Assembly: GCF_943373825.1 (NCBI RefSeq)
Contig: NZ_CALSBP010000002.1
Location: 2,717,501 to 2,781,500, forward strand
Direction of reading: 5' to 3'
From: Aquimarina spinulae
GTDB taxonomy: Bacteria; Bacteroidota; Bacteroidia; Flavobacteriales; Flavobacteriaceae
Length of the DNA stretch: 64,000 nt
The notes beneath the pieces are model-generated. The model saw only the letters and a list, made by a program, of their open reading frames with translations. It was not told the origin of the DNA and did no database searches. Below, piece by piece: positions 17,472 to 27,500 of the stretch. Numbering within the stretch: position 1 is the stretch's first letter; each line of letters starts with the position of its first letter. Position numbers and translations under genes: made by a program.

Positions 17472-18470
17472 TTACTTTTTAATCAATAACCAAGCTTTAG
17501 AACTCTGTTCTTTTTTAATTCTGGCTAGTGCTTGTACCGCTTCAGAACGGTTTTCATAACTTTCGTATGCTACCTGGTGTAAACCATATCTGTTTACTCC
17601 AATAAGATGCGCATTAAATCCTTGTGCTTTAAGTTTTTGTACTTTACTATCTGCATTAGATGCAATTCTAAAAGCACCAGCTACGATATGAAAATTCCCT
17701 GATATAGTATTAGATACTTCAGGAGTTATATTAGTAGTGTTTTCTTTGCCCTTTATAATATTAAGATTAATGGCAGGGAGCGGGTTAGAAATTTCAAAAG
17801 TAGCCTCTTGTATCCTGTTTTCAATTTCCTGATTGGCCTTTTGCCATTCCTTATTATTATAACTTACATTGGTATCACTAACTTGTTTCAAGCCAAAAAA
17901 ACCACCAACCCCCAATAGGATTGCTGCTACAGCTGCATATTGTAAATAAGGGCGTTCACTACGTTTTTCTGGTGTAAACGTAAGCGGAATTACTTTTTCA
18001 ATAGCCTCTACATCCTCTTTATATACTTCACGCTTGATTTCAATATTCCTTTTAATTACAGGAGATGCAAACGAATGTAACCCAAAAGCTTCTGTAAGAT
18101 AGTTTACCTCTTGTAAAGGTTCAAATTGTAAGGTGTTTTCTACCGAAGTATAAAATGAACCAATTTTCTCTAATTCTATACGTTGTCCATTTGCCATCTT
18201 TTCATTAAGAGATAAAACATAGCGTTGGATTTTGGCAACAGCATCTGTATATGAGATATTTTCTGCAGATGCAATATAGTTCGCTAACAAGCCATCATTG
18301 TTTTTCAATTGGCTATTAAAAGAAATTAATTTTTGAGGAGGATAAAATGTATTAGTTCCATCTAGTATTGTAGCTGGTTGACGCCTGGTCAAAAATGCAC
18401 CAAAACCTGGTAGAATTATGCATTCATATCGATATAATAGTTCGCTTATATAGTTAGCTGTGTTATTCAT
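17472..18470 (-). CDS. HU-CCDC81/SPOR domain membrane protein
   Basis: A 332-residue protein with a cytoplasmic N-terminal half that resembles the paired bacterial HU/CCDC81-like domains (NNTANYISELLYRYECIILP..., about residues 1-130), one membrane helix (about 173-193, YAAVAAILLGVGGFFGL), and a C-terminal SPOR domain (about 255-332, FHIVAGAFRIASNA...VAYESYENRSEAVQAL). SPOR domains bind denuded septal peptidoglycan, so this protein may link the nucleoid or cytoplasm to the division site. It is divergent from dprA and monocistronic. Confidence 0.88.
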   Translation of the reverse strand: MNNTANYISELLYRYECIILPGFGAFLTRRQPATILDGTNTFYPPQKLISFNSQLKNNDGLLANYIASAENISYTDAVAKIQRYVLSLNEKMANGQRIELEKIGSFYTSVENTLQFEPLQEVNYLTEAFGLHSFASPVIKRNIEIKREVYKEDVEAIEKVIPLTFTPEKRSERPYLQYAAVAAILLGVGGFFGLKQVSDTNVSYNNKEWQKANQEIENRIQEATFEISNPLPAINLNIIKGKENTTNITPEVSNTISGNFHIVAGAFRIASNADSKVQKLKAQGFNAHLIGVNRYGLHQVAYESYENRSEAVQALARIKKEQSSKAWLLIKK

Positions 18471-18618
18471 TACCCCTTCTAAAAATGTGCTTTCTTTGTT
18501 AGTGAAAATTAATTATCCCAAAGGTATAAAAAAATGAAGGTCATTTAAACTCTAGCTGCTGAATTTATTAACAGTTTCGTTTTTTTTTTGTTTCTTGCAC
18601 TGACTTACAAATTATTAC

Positions 18619-19722
18619 ATGAACATCGAAAAACTTCTCGCCTTACTTACCCTTAAAAAAGTAACCAATCTTGGGGATAGTTCTATCAAAAAATTAATAC
18701 GCGAAGTAGGTGATGCAGAGGCAGTACTTGCCGAAAAAGCAAACAACCTGCTCAAAATTGATGGAATAGGAAAAATGAAAATCAAAGATTTATATAACCC
18801 TGAGTATCGAAAAATTGCAGAAAAGGAACTACAATTTATACAGGAAAATAATATCAATTGCCTGGTATATGATCAACAGGGTTACCCAGAAAGGTTGAAA
18901 CATTGTATTGATGGCCCTGTAGTATTATTTAGTTCTGGGAATATTGATCTTGAACATAAAAAGATTCTGAGTATTGTAGGTACACGACAGGTAACTCGTT
19001 ATGGAGTACAGTTTTGTGAAGAATTGATAGAAACCCTCGCTCCTGTTAATCCTGTTATCGTATCGGGTTTTGCTTATGGTGTAGATATCACAGCGCAGCG
19101 TGCAGCGGTTAAACATAATCTACAAACTATAGGCTGTTTGGCTCATGGCTTAAATCAAATTTATCCTAAAACGCATAAGAGGTATGTTCCACAGATCGAG
19201 GAAAACGGCGGGTTTTTCACAGATTTCTGGAGCACAGATACTTTTGATCGTAAAAATTTTCTGGGTCGTAATCGAATTATTGCTGGACTTAGTGAAGCAA
19301 CAGTAGTAATTGAGAGTGCCGATAAAGGAGGTTCTTTGGTAACTGCCGATATTGCTAATTCTTATAATCGAGATGTATTTGCAGTACCGGGTAGAGCGCA
19401 TGATCCTTTAAGCAAGGGATGTAATATGTTGATAAAGACCCAGCGTGCCCATATGCTTACCAGTGCTGCTGATCTAATGTATATGCTTAATTGGAAACTC
19501 GATGAGAATGAACAACCTGCTGTACAGAAAAAACTATTTGTAGAGTTAGATGAACAAGAAAAGAAAATCTATAATTTTTTAACCGATAATGGAAAAGAGT
19601 TATTAGACGTCATAGCCTTACAATGCCAAATCCCTACGTTTAAAACAGCTTCTGTTTTGCTTAATATGGAACTTAAAGGAGTTATAAAACCACTGCCAGG
19701 AAAATTGTTTGAGGCAGTTTGA
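18619..19722 (+). CDS. dprA: DNA-processing protein DprA
   Basis: Loads RecA on incoming single-stranded DNA during natural transformation. At 367 residues it has an N-terminal SAM/HhH-like domain (about 1-70), the extended Rossmann fold with IVGTRQVTRYG and VSGFAYGVDITAQRAA (about 114-160), the ssDNA-binding FLGRNRIIAGLSEATVVIES segment, and the C-terminal winged-helix domain (about 310-367). It is complete. Its presence shows a route for uptake and integration of foreign DNA, relevant to the accessory array further right. Confidence 0.96.
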   Translation: MNIEKLLALLTLKKVTNLGDSSIKKLIREVGDAEAVLAEKANNLLKIDGIGKMKIKDLYNPEYRKIAEKELQFIQENNINCLVYDQQGYPERLKHCIDGPVVLFSSGNIDLEHKKILSIVGTRQVTRYGVQFCEELIETLAPVNPVIVSGFAYGVDITAQRAAVKHNLQTIGCLAHGLNQIYPKTHKRYVPQIEENGGFFTDFWSTDTFDRKNFLGRNRIIAGLSEATVVIESADKGGSLVTADIANSYNRDVFAVPGRAHDPLSKGCNMLIKTQRAHMLTSAADLMYMLNWKLDENEQPAVQKKLFVELDEQEKKIYNFLTDNGKELLDVIALQCQIPTFKTASVLLNMELKGVIKPLPGKLFEAV

Positions 19723-19769
19723 TCTTTTTCTTAATTAAGAACTCGCTCTGATAGCTAAAAAAACAGTAA

Positions 19770-21098
19770 TTATTGGCTCTTTTGAAGGAGTTCTGTAATT
19801 TCTAACCATTCCTTTTTTTCATACCATGAGACAAGTTCTGATTGTTTAGCGATTTGAAATCTACCCTCCCATTTTCTCCAGATAAGAACTTTTAGGATTT
19901 TTTTGCAGATTCGTTTAGAACGTTTATTCTCGAATAGAGCAAGGTGTAATGACGCCTGATAAAGCTGTTCATTACTAAGTTCTCCATAAAATGATATTGC
20001 GTTTGTAATATGCGTATTTGCCGAATCAATGTTTTTCTGATCTATAAATTTTTCGAAGGTTTCAAAACTGTGTAGTGCTTTTTGATGTGAAGTTGCTAAT
20101 GTTATCTTAGCTTCTTCTGCGCTAGGCCTTTGGTATTTGATTCCATGAAAATAAGCATATACTTCTATTGGCTCAAGAAGCCCTAATTCGACTCTTCTTC
20201 TATCTACGTTGGCAGGGTCTTTAATAGGATAAGGAGCACCTTGTGCCATGCTTGCGCCATAGATTTGTTTTTGCCAGGTATCTCGAGCTATCCTATCATT
20301 AAGTTCTGCATAATGGTTGGGATCCATATCTCCTTTTTTCATTGCTTTTTCAATTAGGGATAGACATTTTTGTTTAAAAAAAACATCGGGATAATGTTGC
20401 GGTATTGCCCAACTTATTTTTGCTCCATCTTCTCCGACAAGTTTATTTCCGGGCCAGCCGTAAATATTAATGATACTATCGAGCTTATTCCTGTTTATTT
20501 CCCATCGATCTTCGACGGGTTTAAAGAGTAATTGGTATTCTTCTGTAGAAGCATTACTATCCAGAGCTTTTGTTTTTTCTTCATACTGAGATAATGCAAG
20601 TTGATCCTGTGCCCACATTTCTTCCAATTCTTTTAATAGCTCTGGATTTTTAATAGTTTGTATATACGTTCTTTTCTTATTACTTATAGTGTGTAATAGG
20701 GTATTCCATCTTAAATCGTTTCTTAGATTAGATAAAGCTGGATAGGTTGCTGTTAATACAGAATCTCTAAGTCCGGCTTGTATAGCTTTATCTAACGATA
20801 AAAATGCTTTGTCATTTTTGTTTTTGGGAGCATAAACAGTTGCTGCCATAAAATAAACCTCCCAGTTTTTCTTGGGCATAAGTTCTGCGGCCTCATATAG
20901 TTGATTAGCTGCTTCAATACTTTGATTATCATTTAGGGTTCTATACGCATTGATTAAGCTACTTACCCATTTTGGATTTTGATCGTTGGTAGTGTATTCT
21001 TCCTCAACCACTTTTTCGGTTTCTTTTTTAGAAGTGGTACAACCTAAAATTAAAATCAAAAGACTTATATATATTACTGACAATAAATTATTTTTCAT
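19770..21098 (-). CDS. DUF6624-type lipoprotein with TPR-like N-terminus
   Basis: A 442-residue lipoprotein (signal ending LILGC, lipid cysteine about residue 20). The first half is TPR-like (AAELMPKKNWEVYFMAATVYAP). The middle (about 205-310) carries the DUF6624 pattern IINIYGWPGNKLVGEDGA, followed by DRIARDTWQKQIYGAS. Function is unknown; it faces the periplasm or outer membrane. It converges with dprA and is followed upstream by an AraC-type regulator gene in the same orientation, 75 bases away. Confidence 0.8.
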   Translation of the reverse strand: MKNNLLSVIYISLLILILGCTTSKKETEKVVEEEYTTNDQNPKWVSSLINAYRTLNDNQSIEAANQLYEAAELMPKKNWEVYFMAATVYAPKNKNDKAFLSLDKAIQAGLRDSVLTATYPALSNLRNDLRWNTLLHTISNKKRTYIQTIKNPELLKELEEMWAQDQLALSQYEEKTKALDSNASTEEYQLLFKPVEDRWEINRNKLDSIINIYGWPGNKLVGEDGAKISWAIPQHYPDVFFKQKCLSLIEKAMKKGDMDPNHYAELNDRIARDTWQKQIYGASMAQGAPYPIKDPANVDRRRVELGLLEPIEVYAYFHGIKYQRPSAEEAKITLATSHQKALHSFETFEKFIDQKNIDSANTHITNAISFYGELSNEQLYQASLHLALFENKRSKRICKKILKVLIWRKWEGRFQIAKQSELVSWYEKKEWLEITELLQKSQ

Positions 21099-21173
21099 AC
21101 TATATTATTTAAACAACGTTAACAAAGAAATGTAATGGCTATTTAAAAAAATAGAACAGAATTTGCTTTTATT

Positions 21174-21992
21174 TTAAATTTTAGCGTATTCCTTAGGTAA
21201 ATAGCCAGTCATAGATTTAAATATTCTTGTAAAATGGCTTTGATCAGAAAAACCACAGATATAAGCTATTTCAGTTAGTGAGTATTGAGAAGAGTGTATA
21301 ATATCGATAGAATGATTCACTTTTAGTTTTCTGGTGTATTCGCCAAAGGTACATTGAAAGTATTGTCTAAAATTCTTTGAAATTGTAGTAGGATGAATAT
21401 TTACTTGATTAGCCAGTTCTTTTAAAGAAACATTTTCGTTCCATCGATCGTTTAGTATATCTCTAATAGATTGCATCCAATACGGAAATCCTGTTTCTTC
21501 TTTTGATTTGATAGAATTCTCAATAAATTCCAGAAATAGCATTTCTATAGAATCATAGGATTGTAAATCGTTAATTTCTGCTTCATTCATTAACTTTATA
21601 AAAGTAAAATGAGAATCATAACTTTTTTTCAAAGCTAGTTCAATTTCTGCTTCTGTATAGTTGTATTTCGTTAAAAAAGAAGTGTCTATTTCTAGGCTTA
21701 TATGCTTCGATGGGAAATTGTGATAGACATTTTTGTGTAATTCATGAGCATGATAATAATTTATACATCTCGCAGTCCTTTCAGTTTTTTTTCCTTTTCT
21801 ATATTCGGTATTATGACCATAAAGTACAAAACTGATTAATGGTTTTTCATGAGAGTGCCAAATACCAGTTTCAATAGGGTTTTTATAATTTGTTACACCT
21901 ATCAAAAAGTCGTTAAAATCATAAATGTTGTATTTGGGAGCCAGATAACACCCTCTTTTTAAATTGATACTGGTATGATTTAACTTTTGCAT
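21174..21992 (-). CDS. AraC family transcriptional regulator
   Basis: A 272-residue regulator. The N-terminal part is a cupin-like sensing region (IETGIWHSHEKPLISFVLYG, then a His-containing NYYHAHELHKNVYHNFPSKH). The C-terminal part (about 170-272) contains two AraC helix-turn-helix motifs, ending in the signature LTEIAYICGFSDQSHFTRIFKSMTGYLPKEY. No target can be named from the sequence; it may regulate the DUF6624 lipoprotein gene that lies downstream on the same strand. Confidence 0.9.
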   Translation of the reverse strand: MQKLNHTSINLKRGCYLAPKYNIYDFNDFLIGVTNYKNPIETGIWHSHEKPLISFVLYGHNTEYRKGKKTERTARCINYYHAHELHKNVYHNFPSKHISLEIDTSFLTKYNYTEAEIELALKKSYDSHFTFIKLMNEAEINDLQSYDSIEMLFLEFIENSIKSKEETGFPYWMQSIRDILNDRWNENVSLKELANQVNIHPTTISKNFRQYFQCTFGEYTRKLKVNHSIDIIHSSQYSLTEIAYICGFSDQSHFTRIFKSMTGYLPKEYAKI

Positions 21993-22176
21993 GCTCTATT
22001 TGTAACTTTTTTAAATACTATAAAAGAATAGCATTTGTATAAAAATACAGATGTTTAGCATATACATAACAAGTATTAATCAATTTCCTTGATATATTTC
22101 AATATAAACACTTAAAACTATTGAAAAGAGAGATCAAATAGACTAGTGACATGCCTATGAATGCTTAAAAATTCTT

Positions 22177-22533
22177 CTACTTATAAAAGAATTGCTCTTT
22201 TACGATTTTTCTGTCACTTACTTCATAGACAATGATTTCGTCGATTACTATATTATCATTATTTACCATGATTACATCTGTGATCATTCGTATACTAAAA
22301 TGATCTTTACTCACTAATGGATCCGAAACCTCAAAATGATTCCATTTTTTTATATACAAAAGAAAACGCTTTTCTTTTTGAATCATAGCTTCTAAACCTA
22401 CTACTGATTTTTCCTTAAACTTATCAGGTTCTTGATTGATTGCATCTGTAGCAAATAACTGTTGCTGAGCTTCCAAAAATTTTTTCTGCCGCAGTAGTTC
22501 TACTAGTTTGTTAGCTATTGTTATAGTCGTCAT
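22177..22533 (-). CDS. NTF2/SnoaL-like small protein
   Basis: A 118-residue cone-shaped alpha/beta protein of the NTF2-like superfamily: an N-terminal helical pair (ANKLVELLRQKKFLEAQQQLFA), GLEAMIQKEKRFL, and three or four long antiparallel strands ending VKEQFFYK. Such proteins are often ligand pockets or simple enzymes. It begins 3 bases after the sterol-desaturase stop and is the last gene of that operon. Confidence 0.8.
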   Translation of the reverse strand: MTTITIANKLVELLRQKKFLEAQQQLFATDAINQEPDKFKEKSVVGLEAMIQKEKRFLLYIKKWNHFEVSDPLVSKDHFSIRMITDVIMVNNDNIVIDEIIVYEVSDRKIVKEQFFYK

Positions 22534-22536
22534 GTA

Positions 22537-23412
22537 TTATTTTTTATGGTTTTTAAAATAAGAAGGACGCCAGATAAGACTACCAAAGATGATCTTAAAT
22601 CGATCACTCCAGGTTCTGCATTGCTTTACATCTCTCCATATATTTTTGTATTCGATAAAATTGATAGTGATAGGATTATTAGAGTTTATATTTTTGGTTA
22701 ATCCATAGATCACTTTTTCTTCTTCTCTCTGAAAAGTGCCAAATAATTTATCCCATAGTATAAGGACTCCACCATAATTTTTGTCGAGATATTTTTGATT
22801 AGAACCATGATGTACTCTATGCACAGATGGGGTATTAAATAGTTCATCCAGCCAACCCAGTTTGATAATTCTTTCGGTATGTATCCATGTTTGATATTGT
22901 GCAACAAAAATTAGTGAAACTATAGCTTGAAAAGGATTAAAACCAATTAATATCATTGGGATAAGAAAAATCCACTCGATAGCACTTTCTACAATGCTTA
23001 ATCGCATAGATACTGTTAGATTATAATCTTCAGAAGAATGATGTACACTATGGTTGGCCCATAAAATACGATGTTCGTGTTCTATCCTGTGCATCCAATA
23101 ATATGTAAAATCAGCGGCCAGGAGGCTTAACACCCAGGTCCAGCCATTCATAGGAATCTCAAATGGCGAAAGATGATAAAAGGGGAGGAGGCAAATGATC
23201 CCGATAGAACCAAAGGCTGTTTTTTCTAATAATTGTCCGAGAAAAAATATGATGATGTTAGCTCCAGTATCTTTCCATCTTCGTTCTTTGCTGGTGAAAA
23301 AATCTAAGCAAATTTCAAAAAAGATAAGTGTAAAATTGATGATAAAGAAATACGCTACGTAGTCTAGTATTTCTGAGGTCTGGAAAAGTAAAGTAATTTC
23401 TTCTATATTCAT
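22537..23412 (-). CDS. Sterol desaturase / fatty acid hydroxylase family protein
   Basis: An integral-membrane di-iron enzyme that should hydroxylate or desaturate a lipid. The three His clusters are present: HRIEHE (about 108-113), HSVHH (121-125) and HRVHH (198-202), with several membrane helices around them. The frame is open upstream to 23541, but the ATG at 23412 overlaps the stop of the preceding small gene by 4 bases (ATGA), which fixes the start and indicates translational coupling. The protein is then 291 residues, normal for the family. An AraC-type regulator gene lies just upstream. Confidence 0.9.
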   Translation of the reverse strand: MNIEEITLLFQTSEILDYVAYFFIINFTLIFFEICLDFFTSKERRWKDTGANIIIFFLGQLLEKTAFGSIGIICLLPFYHLSPFEIPMNGWTWVLSLLAADFTYYWMHRIEHEHRILWANHSVHHSSEDYNLTVSMRLSIVESAIEWIFLIPMILIGFNPFQAIVSLIFVAQYQTWIHTERIIKLGWLDELFNTPSVHRVHHGSNQKYLDKNYGGVLILWDKLFGTFQREEEKVIYGLTKNINSNNPITINFIEYKNIWRDVKQCRTWSDRFKIIFGSLIWRPSYFKNHKK

Positions 23413-23588
23413 TTTTGCTGTTGGTTTTCTGGTAAGAAGTATAAAAACCAAAGAAACCATAATAGGTTTGTCACCCCCCAAATAGAACCATGACCATGGT
23501 AATAATTGATCACATCTGAGAAGGTGTAGAAACCAATACATCCTAAAACTCCTAAGTACCAGTATTTTTGAAACGTAAAGTTCTTCAT
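23409..23588 (-). CDS. Small two-helix membrane protein coupled to the sterol desaturase
   Basis: A 59-residue open frame starting MKNFTFQKYWYLGVLGCIGF and ending FLYFLPENQQQK. It has two hydrophobic segments (about 8-24 and 38-53) separated by a His/Gly-rich loop (YYHGHGSIWG). Its TGA overlaps the ATG of the sterol desaturase in ATGA, strong evidence that it is translated. It is shorter than 60 codons and easily missed. I recall similar unnamed small membrane proteins in Bacteroidota but know no function. A repeated 18-bp motif lies 48-65 bases upstream of its ATG. Confidence 0.8.
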   Translation of the reverse strand: MKNFTFQKYWYLGVLGCIGFYTFSDVINYYHGHGSIWGVTNLLWFLWFLYFLPENQQQK

Positions 23589-23635
23589 GCTTTTTACTTA
23601 TAAAGCAAAAATAACAGCAATGTTAAGGAGCTTGT

Positions 23636-23653
23636 TTGTTAATTATGGACAAT
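23636..23653 (-). promoter_or_regulatory. Candidate regulator-binding motif, copy 1
   Basis: Minus strand ATTGTCCATAATTAACAA, repeated with one change at 24560-24577. It lies upstream of the small-protein/sterol-desaturase operon. The copies precede the AraC-type gene and the operon next to it, so the AraC-type protein is the likely binder. Confidence 0.5.
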
Positions 23654-23656
23654 ATG

Positions 23657-24532
23657 TTACTTGATAGGAATGTAAATCTCAGTAAGTAGTTCGTCTTGGG
23701 GAGTATCTGCTTCATCATTAAGAAAAAACTCTAGGGTAGGTTTATCTACTAATTCTAATTGTATGTCTGTCATCCAATGCGAATAAATATAGTCATAGGT
23801 CACTATAGAGTGTTCATAACTGCCTTTATGAAGAAATTTAGCATATTTTTGAGGTGTTATTGTTTTGGTTCTAAATAACCCTTCTACTTCAAATTTTAAT
23901 GGGGATTCTATAATAATACCTGCATTATATCTGCAATATACACTATCAGTAATATCATTGTCATCTAATATCTCTGCCATACATATGGTATCATTATCAA
24001 ATACATTATTTTTTGATGCATATGCTATGAGTTGTTTCCAGATTTCTTTAATACTATCAATATCATCAAATGTACCTTGATAGGTTATGTATAGAAAATC
24101 GAAACTGGGCAATTCTTCAATTTCAAAAGTAATAGGGGATTGTTGACTTACTTTTTGTGGCTCTATTGTTTTTTGAAATAACTGACGTTTAAGCTCCTGG
24201 GTTTCTCTAAATTGAGAGGGAGAACAGTTAAATTGATTTTTAAATGCTTTACTAAAAGCTGCGATATCACTATATCCAAGAAAAAAAGCGATATCAGAAA
24301 TAGTCGTGTCAGAATATTTAATGTATTGTGCTGCTTTTTCTAGTTTAATTCTTTTAATGTACTTTCCGATGGTTTCATGGTGTAGTGCAAGAAATATTCG
24401 ATTAATGTTTCGATAGGAGTAATACGATACCTCTTCTATATCGTTGATAGTGATATCTTCTTTAAATTTCTTATCCAAAAAATCTAACAAAGACTTGTAT
24501 CTTTCTAGTTGTGTAGGATTACTCATATACAA
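23657..24532 (-). CDS. AraC family regulator with GyrI-like ligand domain
   Basis: A 291-residue regulator of the Rob/SoxS-like arrangement. The N-terminal AraC DNA-binding region (about 5-110) has IKLEKAAQYIKYSDTTISDI and AFFLGYSDIAAFSKAFKNQF. The C-terminal half (about 130-290) is a GyrI-like effector-binding domain (FEIEELPSFDFLYITYQGTF...CRYNAGIIIE). An ATG two codons later (24526) is an equally plausible start. It lies directly upstream of the sterol-desaturase operon, and a shared 18-bp motif precedes both, which points to autoregulation and control of that operon by a small lipophilic ligand. Confidence 0.9.
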   Translation of the reverse strand: MYMSNPTQLERYKSLLDFLDKKFKEDITINDIEEVSYYSYRNINRIFLALHHETIGKYIKRIKLEKAAQYIKYSDTTISDIAFFLGYSDIAAFSKAFKNQFNCSPSQFRETQELKRQLFQKTIEPQKVSQQSPITFEIEELPSFDFLYITYQGTFDDIDSIKEIWKQLIAYASKNNVFDNDTICMAEILDDNDITDSVYCRYNAGIIIESPLKFEVEGLFRTKTITPQKYAKFLHKGSYEHSIVTYDYIYSHWMTDIQLELVDKPTLEFFLNDEADTPQDELLTEIYIPIK

Positions 24533-24559
24533 ACATATACATACCTTAACAATGCGATG

Positions 24560-24577
24560 TTGTTAATTTTGGACAAT
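24560..24577 (-). promoter_or_regulatory. Candidate regulator-binding motif, copy 2
   Basis: Minus strand ATTGTCCAAAATTAACAA, 17 of 18 bases identical to the copy at 23636-23653, 28 bases upstream of the AraC-type start. It abuts the stop codon of the S41 protease gene. Confidence 0.5.
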
Positions 24578-27500
24578 TATTTAGCTCCTAACTGCTTCAT
24601 TATTTCTGATACTGCTTTATCTAATTGTGGTTGATTGTTTTCTAAACGATTTTTAAATGTTTCTTTAACATAAATATCTGGCGCAACTCCTGTTTTTTCT
24701 AAATTTTTACCATCTAGTGTATAACATCCCCAGGAAGGTAAACGATAGGAGGAACCATCTACCAGACCTTTGCTAGAGGTAAAAATAATCCATCGATAGG
24801 TTTCTGTTCCTATAACTTTACCCAGGCCAAGTTCTTTAAAACCAGCAGAGGTCATCTCTGCATCACTTAAGGTTTGCTCATTTATCAGAATTATAATTGG
24901 TTTTGCAGCTGGCGCAAAATTGGGTTGTGAGGTAAGTTTACCATCCCTGTATTTCCATTTTAGATAAGGCCTTTGGGATAAGAACTGTAATACCTCGTCG
25001 TGTACATTTCCTCCTGTATTATTTCGTAAATCAAGGATTAGGGCATCTCTTTTATACCCTTCAGAAACCATTTCCCTTTTAAAGTTATTGAGTTGCCCAC
25101 GCACCATATTCTTCATATGAACATAGGCAATTTTTTTATTGCTTTTTTGATCGATATAAGACTGGTTACTATCGACCCATTCATCATATCTTAAGTTTCT
25201 TAAACTTCTTGATGAGATTGGGTGTAGATTTACCGTTATCTTTTGCGAATTACGTTCTAGTGTTAATTGTATTTCTTTATCCAGTGATGGTTGCATAAAA
25301 TATAGTTCTCTATTGTTTTTTGAATCAATTTTTTGATTATTTACAGCAATTAATCGATCACCAGGGAGTATATTTTTGTTAGCTACATCTGCAGGGCTGT
25401 CGGTGATAATTCTTTCTACTTGATACGGGTCATTTTTAGAGAAAACAATCCCTGTTGCCAGTGTCTTAGTACCATAAAATTGCTTTTCTTCTTTACCGGT
25501 AGACCGAAACCCAAAGTGAGATGTATTTAGCTCACCCAACATATCATTAAATAATAGTCTTAGATGAGAACGATTATTAATATAGGGTAAATAAGCCGCA
25601 TATTGATCTCTAAGTTTTTTCCAATCTTCTCCATGAAAATCACCATCATAAAAATTTTCTCCAAAACCAGCCCAGGCTTCCTGGAACATCTGTTGAAACT
25701 CATCAGACAATGCTTTTCTGAATTTAAAATCAATTTTGATTTCTTCAGTGGTATTGCTTTCAATATCCAGAGTATGAATATTTCCTTCTAGCAATACATA
25801 ATAACTATCTTTTGCTGATGCTATTTGATACCCAAAAACTTTGGCATCCCCGACTTTCTCTGTTTTGTTTTTCTCAAACGGTTTAATCGTGGTTTTCCAT
25901 AGTTTAGCATCTCCTTCATCATGATTAGAGATATAAAACACATAGGTAGTTTCTTTTTTATCAAAAACATGGACCCCGCCTTGATACCCAAAAGCAGGAC
26001 TAATGCGTTCTATACGCTCCATCAATCCTTTTGGGTTAATATTGATCTTTATTGTTTCAGTTTTATCTTTTTTATCGGCATCTTTCTTTTCATCCTTGTC
26101 CTCGTCATCTTCTTTTTCTTCTACAAATAATTCTTCAAACTTCTTGGAGGTATAAGGAGCTTCATACTTATCTAATGCCATTTGATAAATACCCGCTTCA
26201 TCTAGCCCATAGGGATAACTAGGCTGTGTAAGGTTAGAACTAAAGTAAATGTATTTACCATCGGAAGACCAGAAAGGACTACTTTCATTTACCCCGGTTT
26301 GGGTAAGATTGATTGTTTTTTTTGTAGGGATATGATAGGTAAAAATATCTTGTTCAAAATTGCGTATCGCATTATAAACGAGATACTGACCATTTGGAGA
26401 AAATCGGGGCTGTGGTGGATATAGTGCCCAGAATTCATCTTTTACAACAGTAGTACTTTTTAGGTTTTCGAGATTAAGAAGGCGCAATTCATCTCTACCG
26501 CTTATATAGGCTGCTTGTGTGCGTTTTGGGTCTATTTCTATATTTACATTACTTCGGGAGTCCGAAGTGATTTGTTTTTCTTTGCCTTTTCCTTCGGCAG
26601 AAATAGTAAACAGATTAAGATACCCATCTACAGTCTGGTTGTATAATAAGGTGCGATTATCCTTAAGCCATTTTACCTCGACTACCCGTTCTGCTGGATT
26701 GACCCGTATTTGCTGAATAAATTTACCTTTTGGGTCAGAAACAAATAGCGCACCGCGAGAAACGAAGGCCATCTTTTTATTATCGGGAGAAATATCAAAA
26801 TTGGTAATGTTTCCCTTAGTCTTAAAATCCTGGGTTTTATCTAATGTGTTATTAAGATAGATCTTAATCGGTACTTTTTTTGTGGTATTCGTAGCTACAT
26901 CATACAGGTATATTTGATAATCCTTACCAAAAACCACGTGATTTCCATTAGCGCTTACTTGTGGTCTAGCGATAGAGGTGTCAAATTTGGTAAGGGCTGT
27001 TTTTTTACCATTTTTAAAGGTGTACAGATTATATTCTCCGTTAGCTTGATCAGAAACAAAATAGAGGTTCCCATTTTTATCTATTGTTGCCCAAAAGTCT
27101 TTTCCTTTATATGAGGTATGTTCTTTATATTCTTTGGTTTGGGGATTATAAGACTTTATATTGGGATTATAATCTCCTTTATATCGTTTTCTATGCGTAA
27201 AATTTTTGCTTTCCCAGCTTTCGTTAAAGAAAATTTCTCCTGTGGTAGGATGGGGTACTATATTATGAACGGTATTAAAATAATGATCAAATAAACGTCT
27301 TGGAGTCCCACCCGAAACCGCTACCTCATATCCACTAAAACGATTTTCTCTGGATGAGGTAAAATATATACTTTTTGAATCCCATGACCAGCTATCTACA
27401 TCATCTGCTGCATCATGAAAAGTAAGTTGACGAATTTCTCCTCCTTTCATAGGCATGATATACACATCCCTATTACCATATTGAGTAGCACTAAAAGCTA

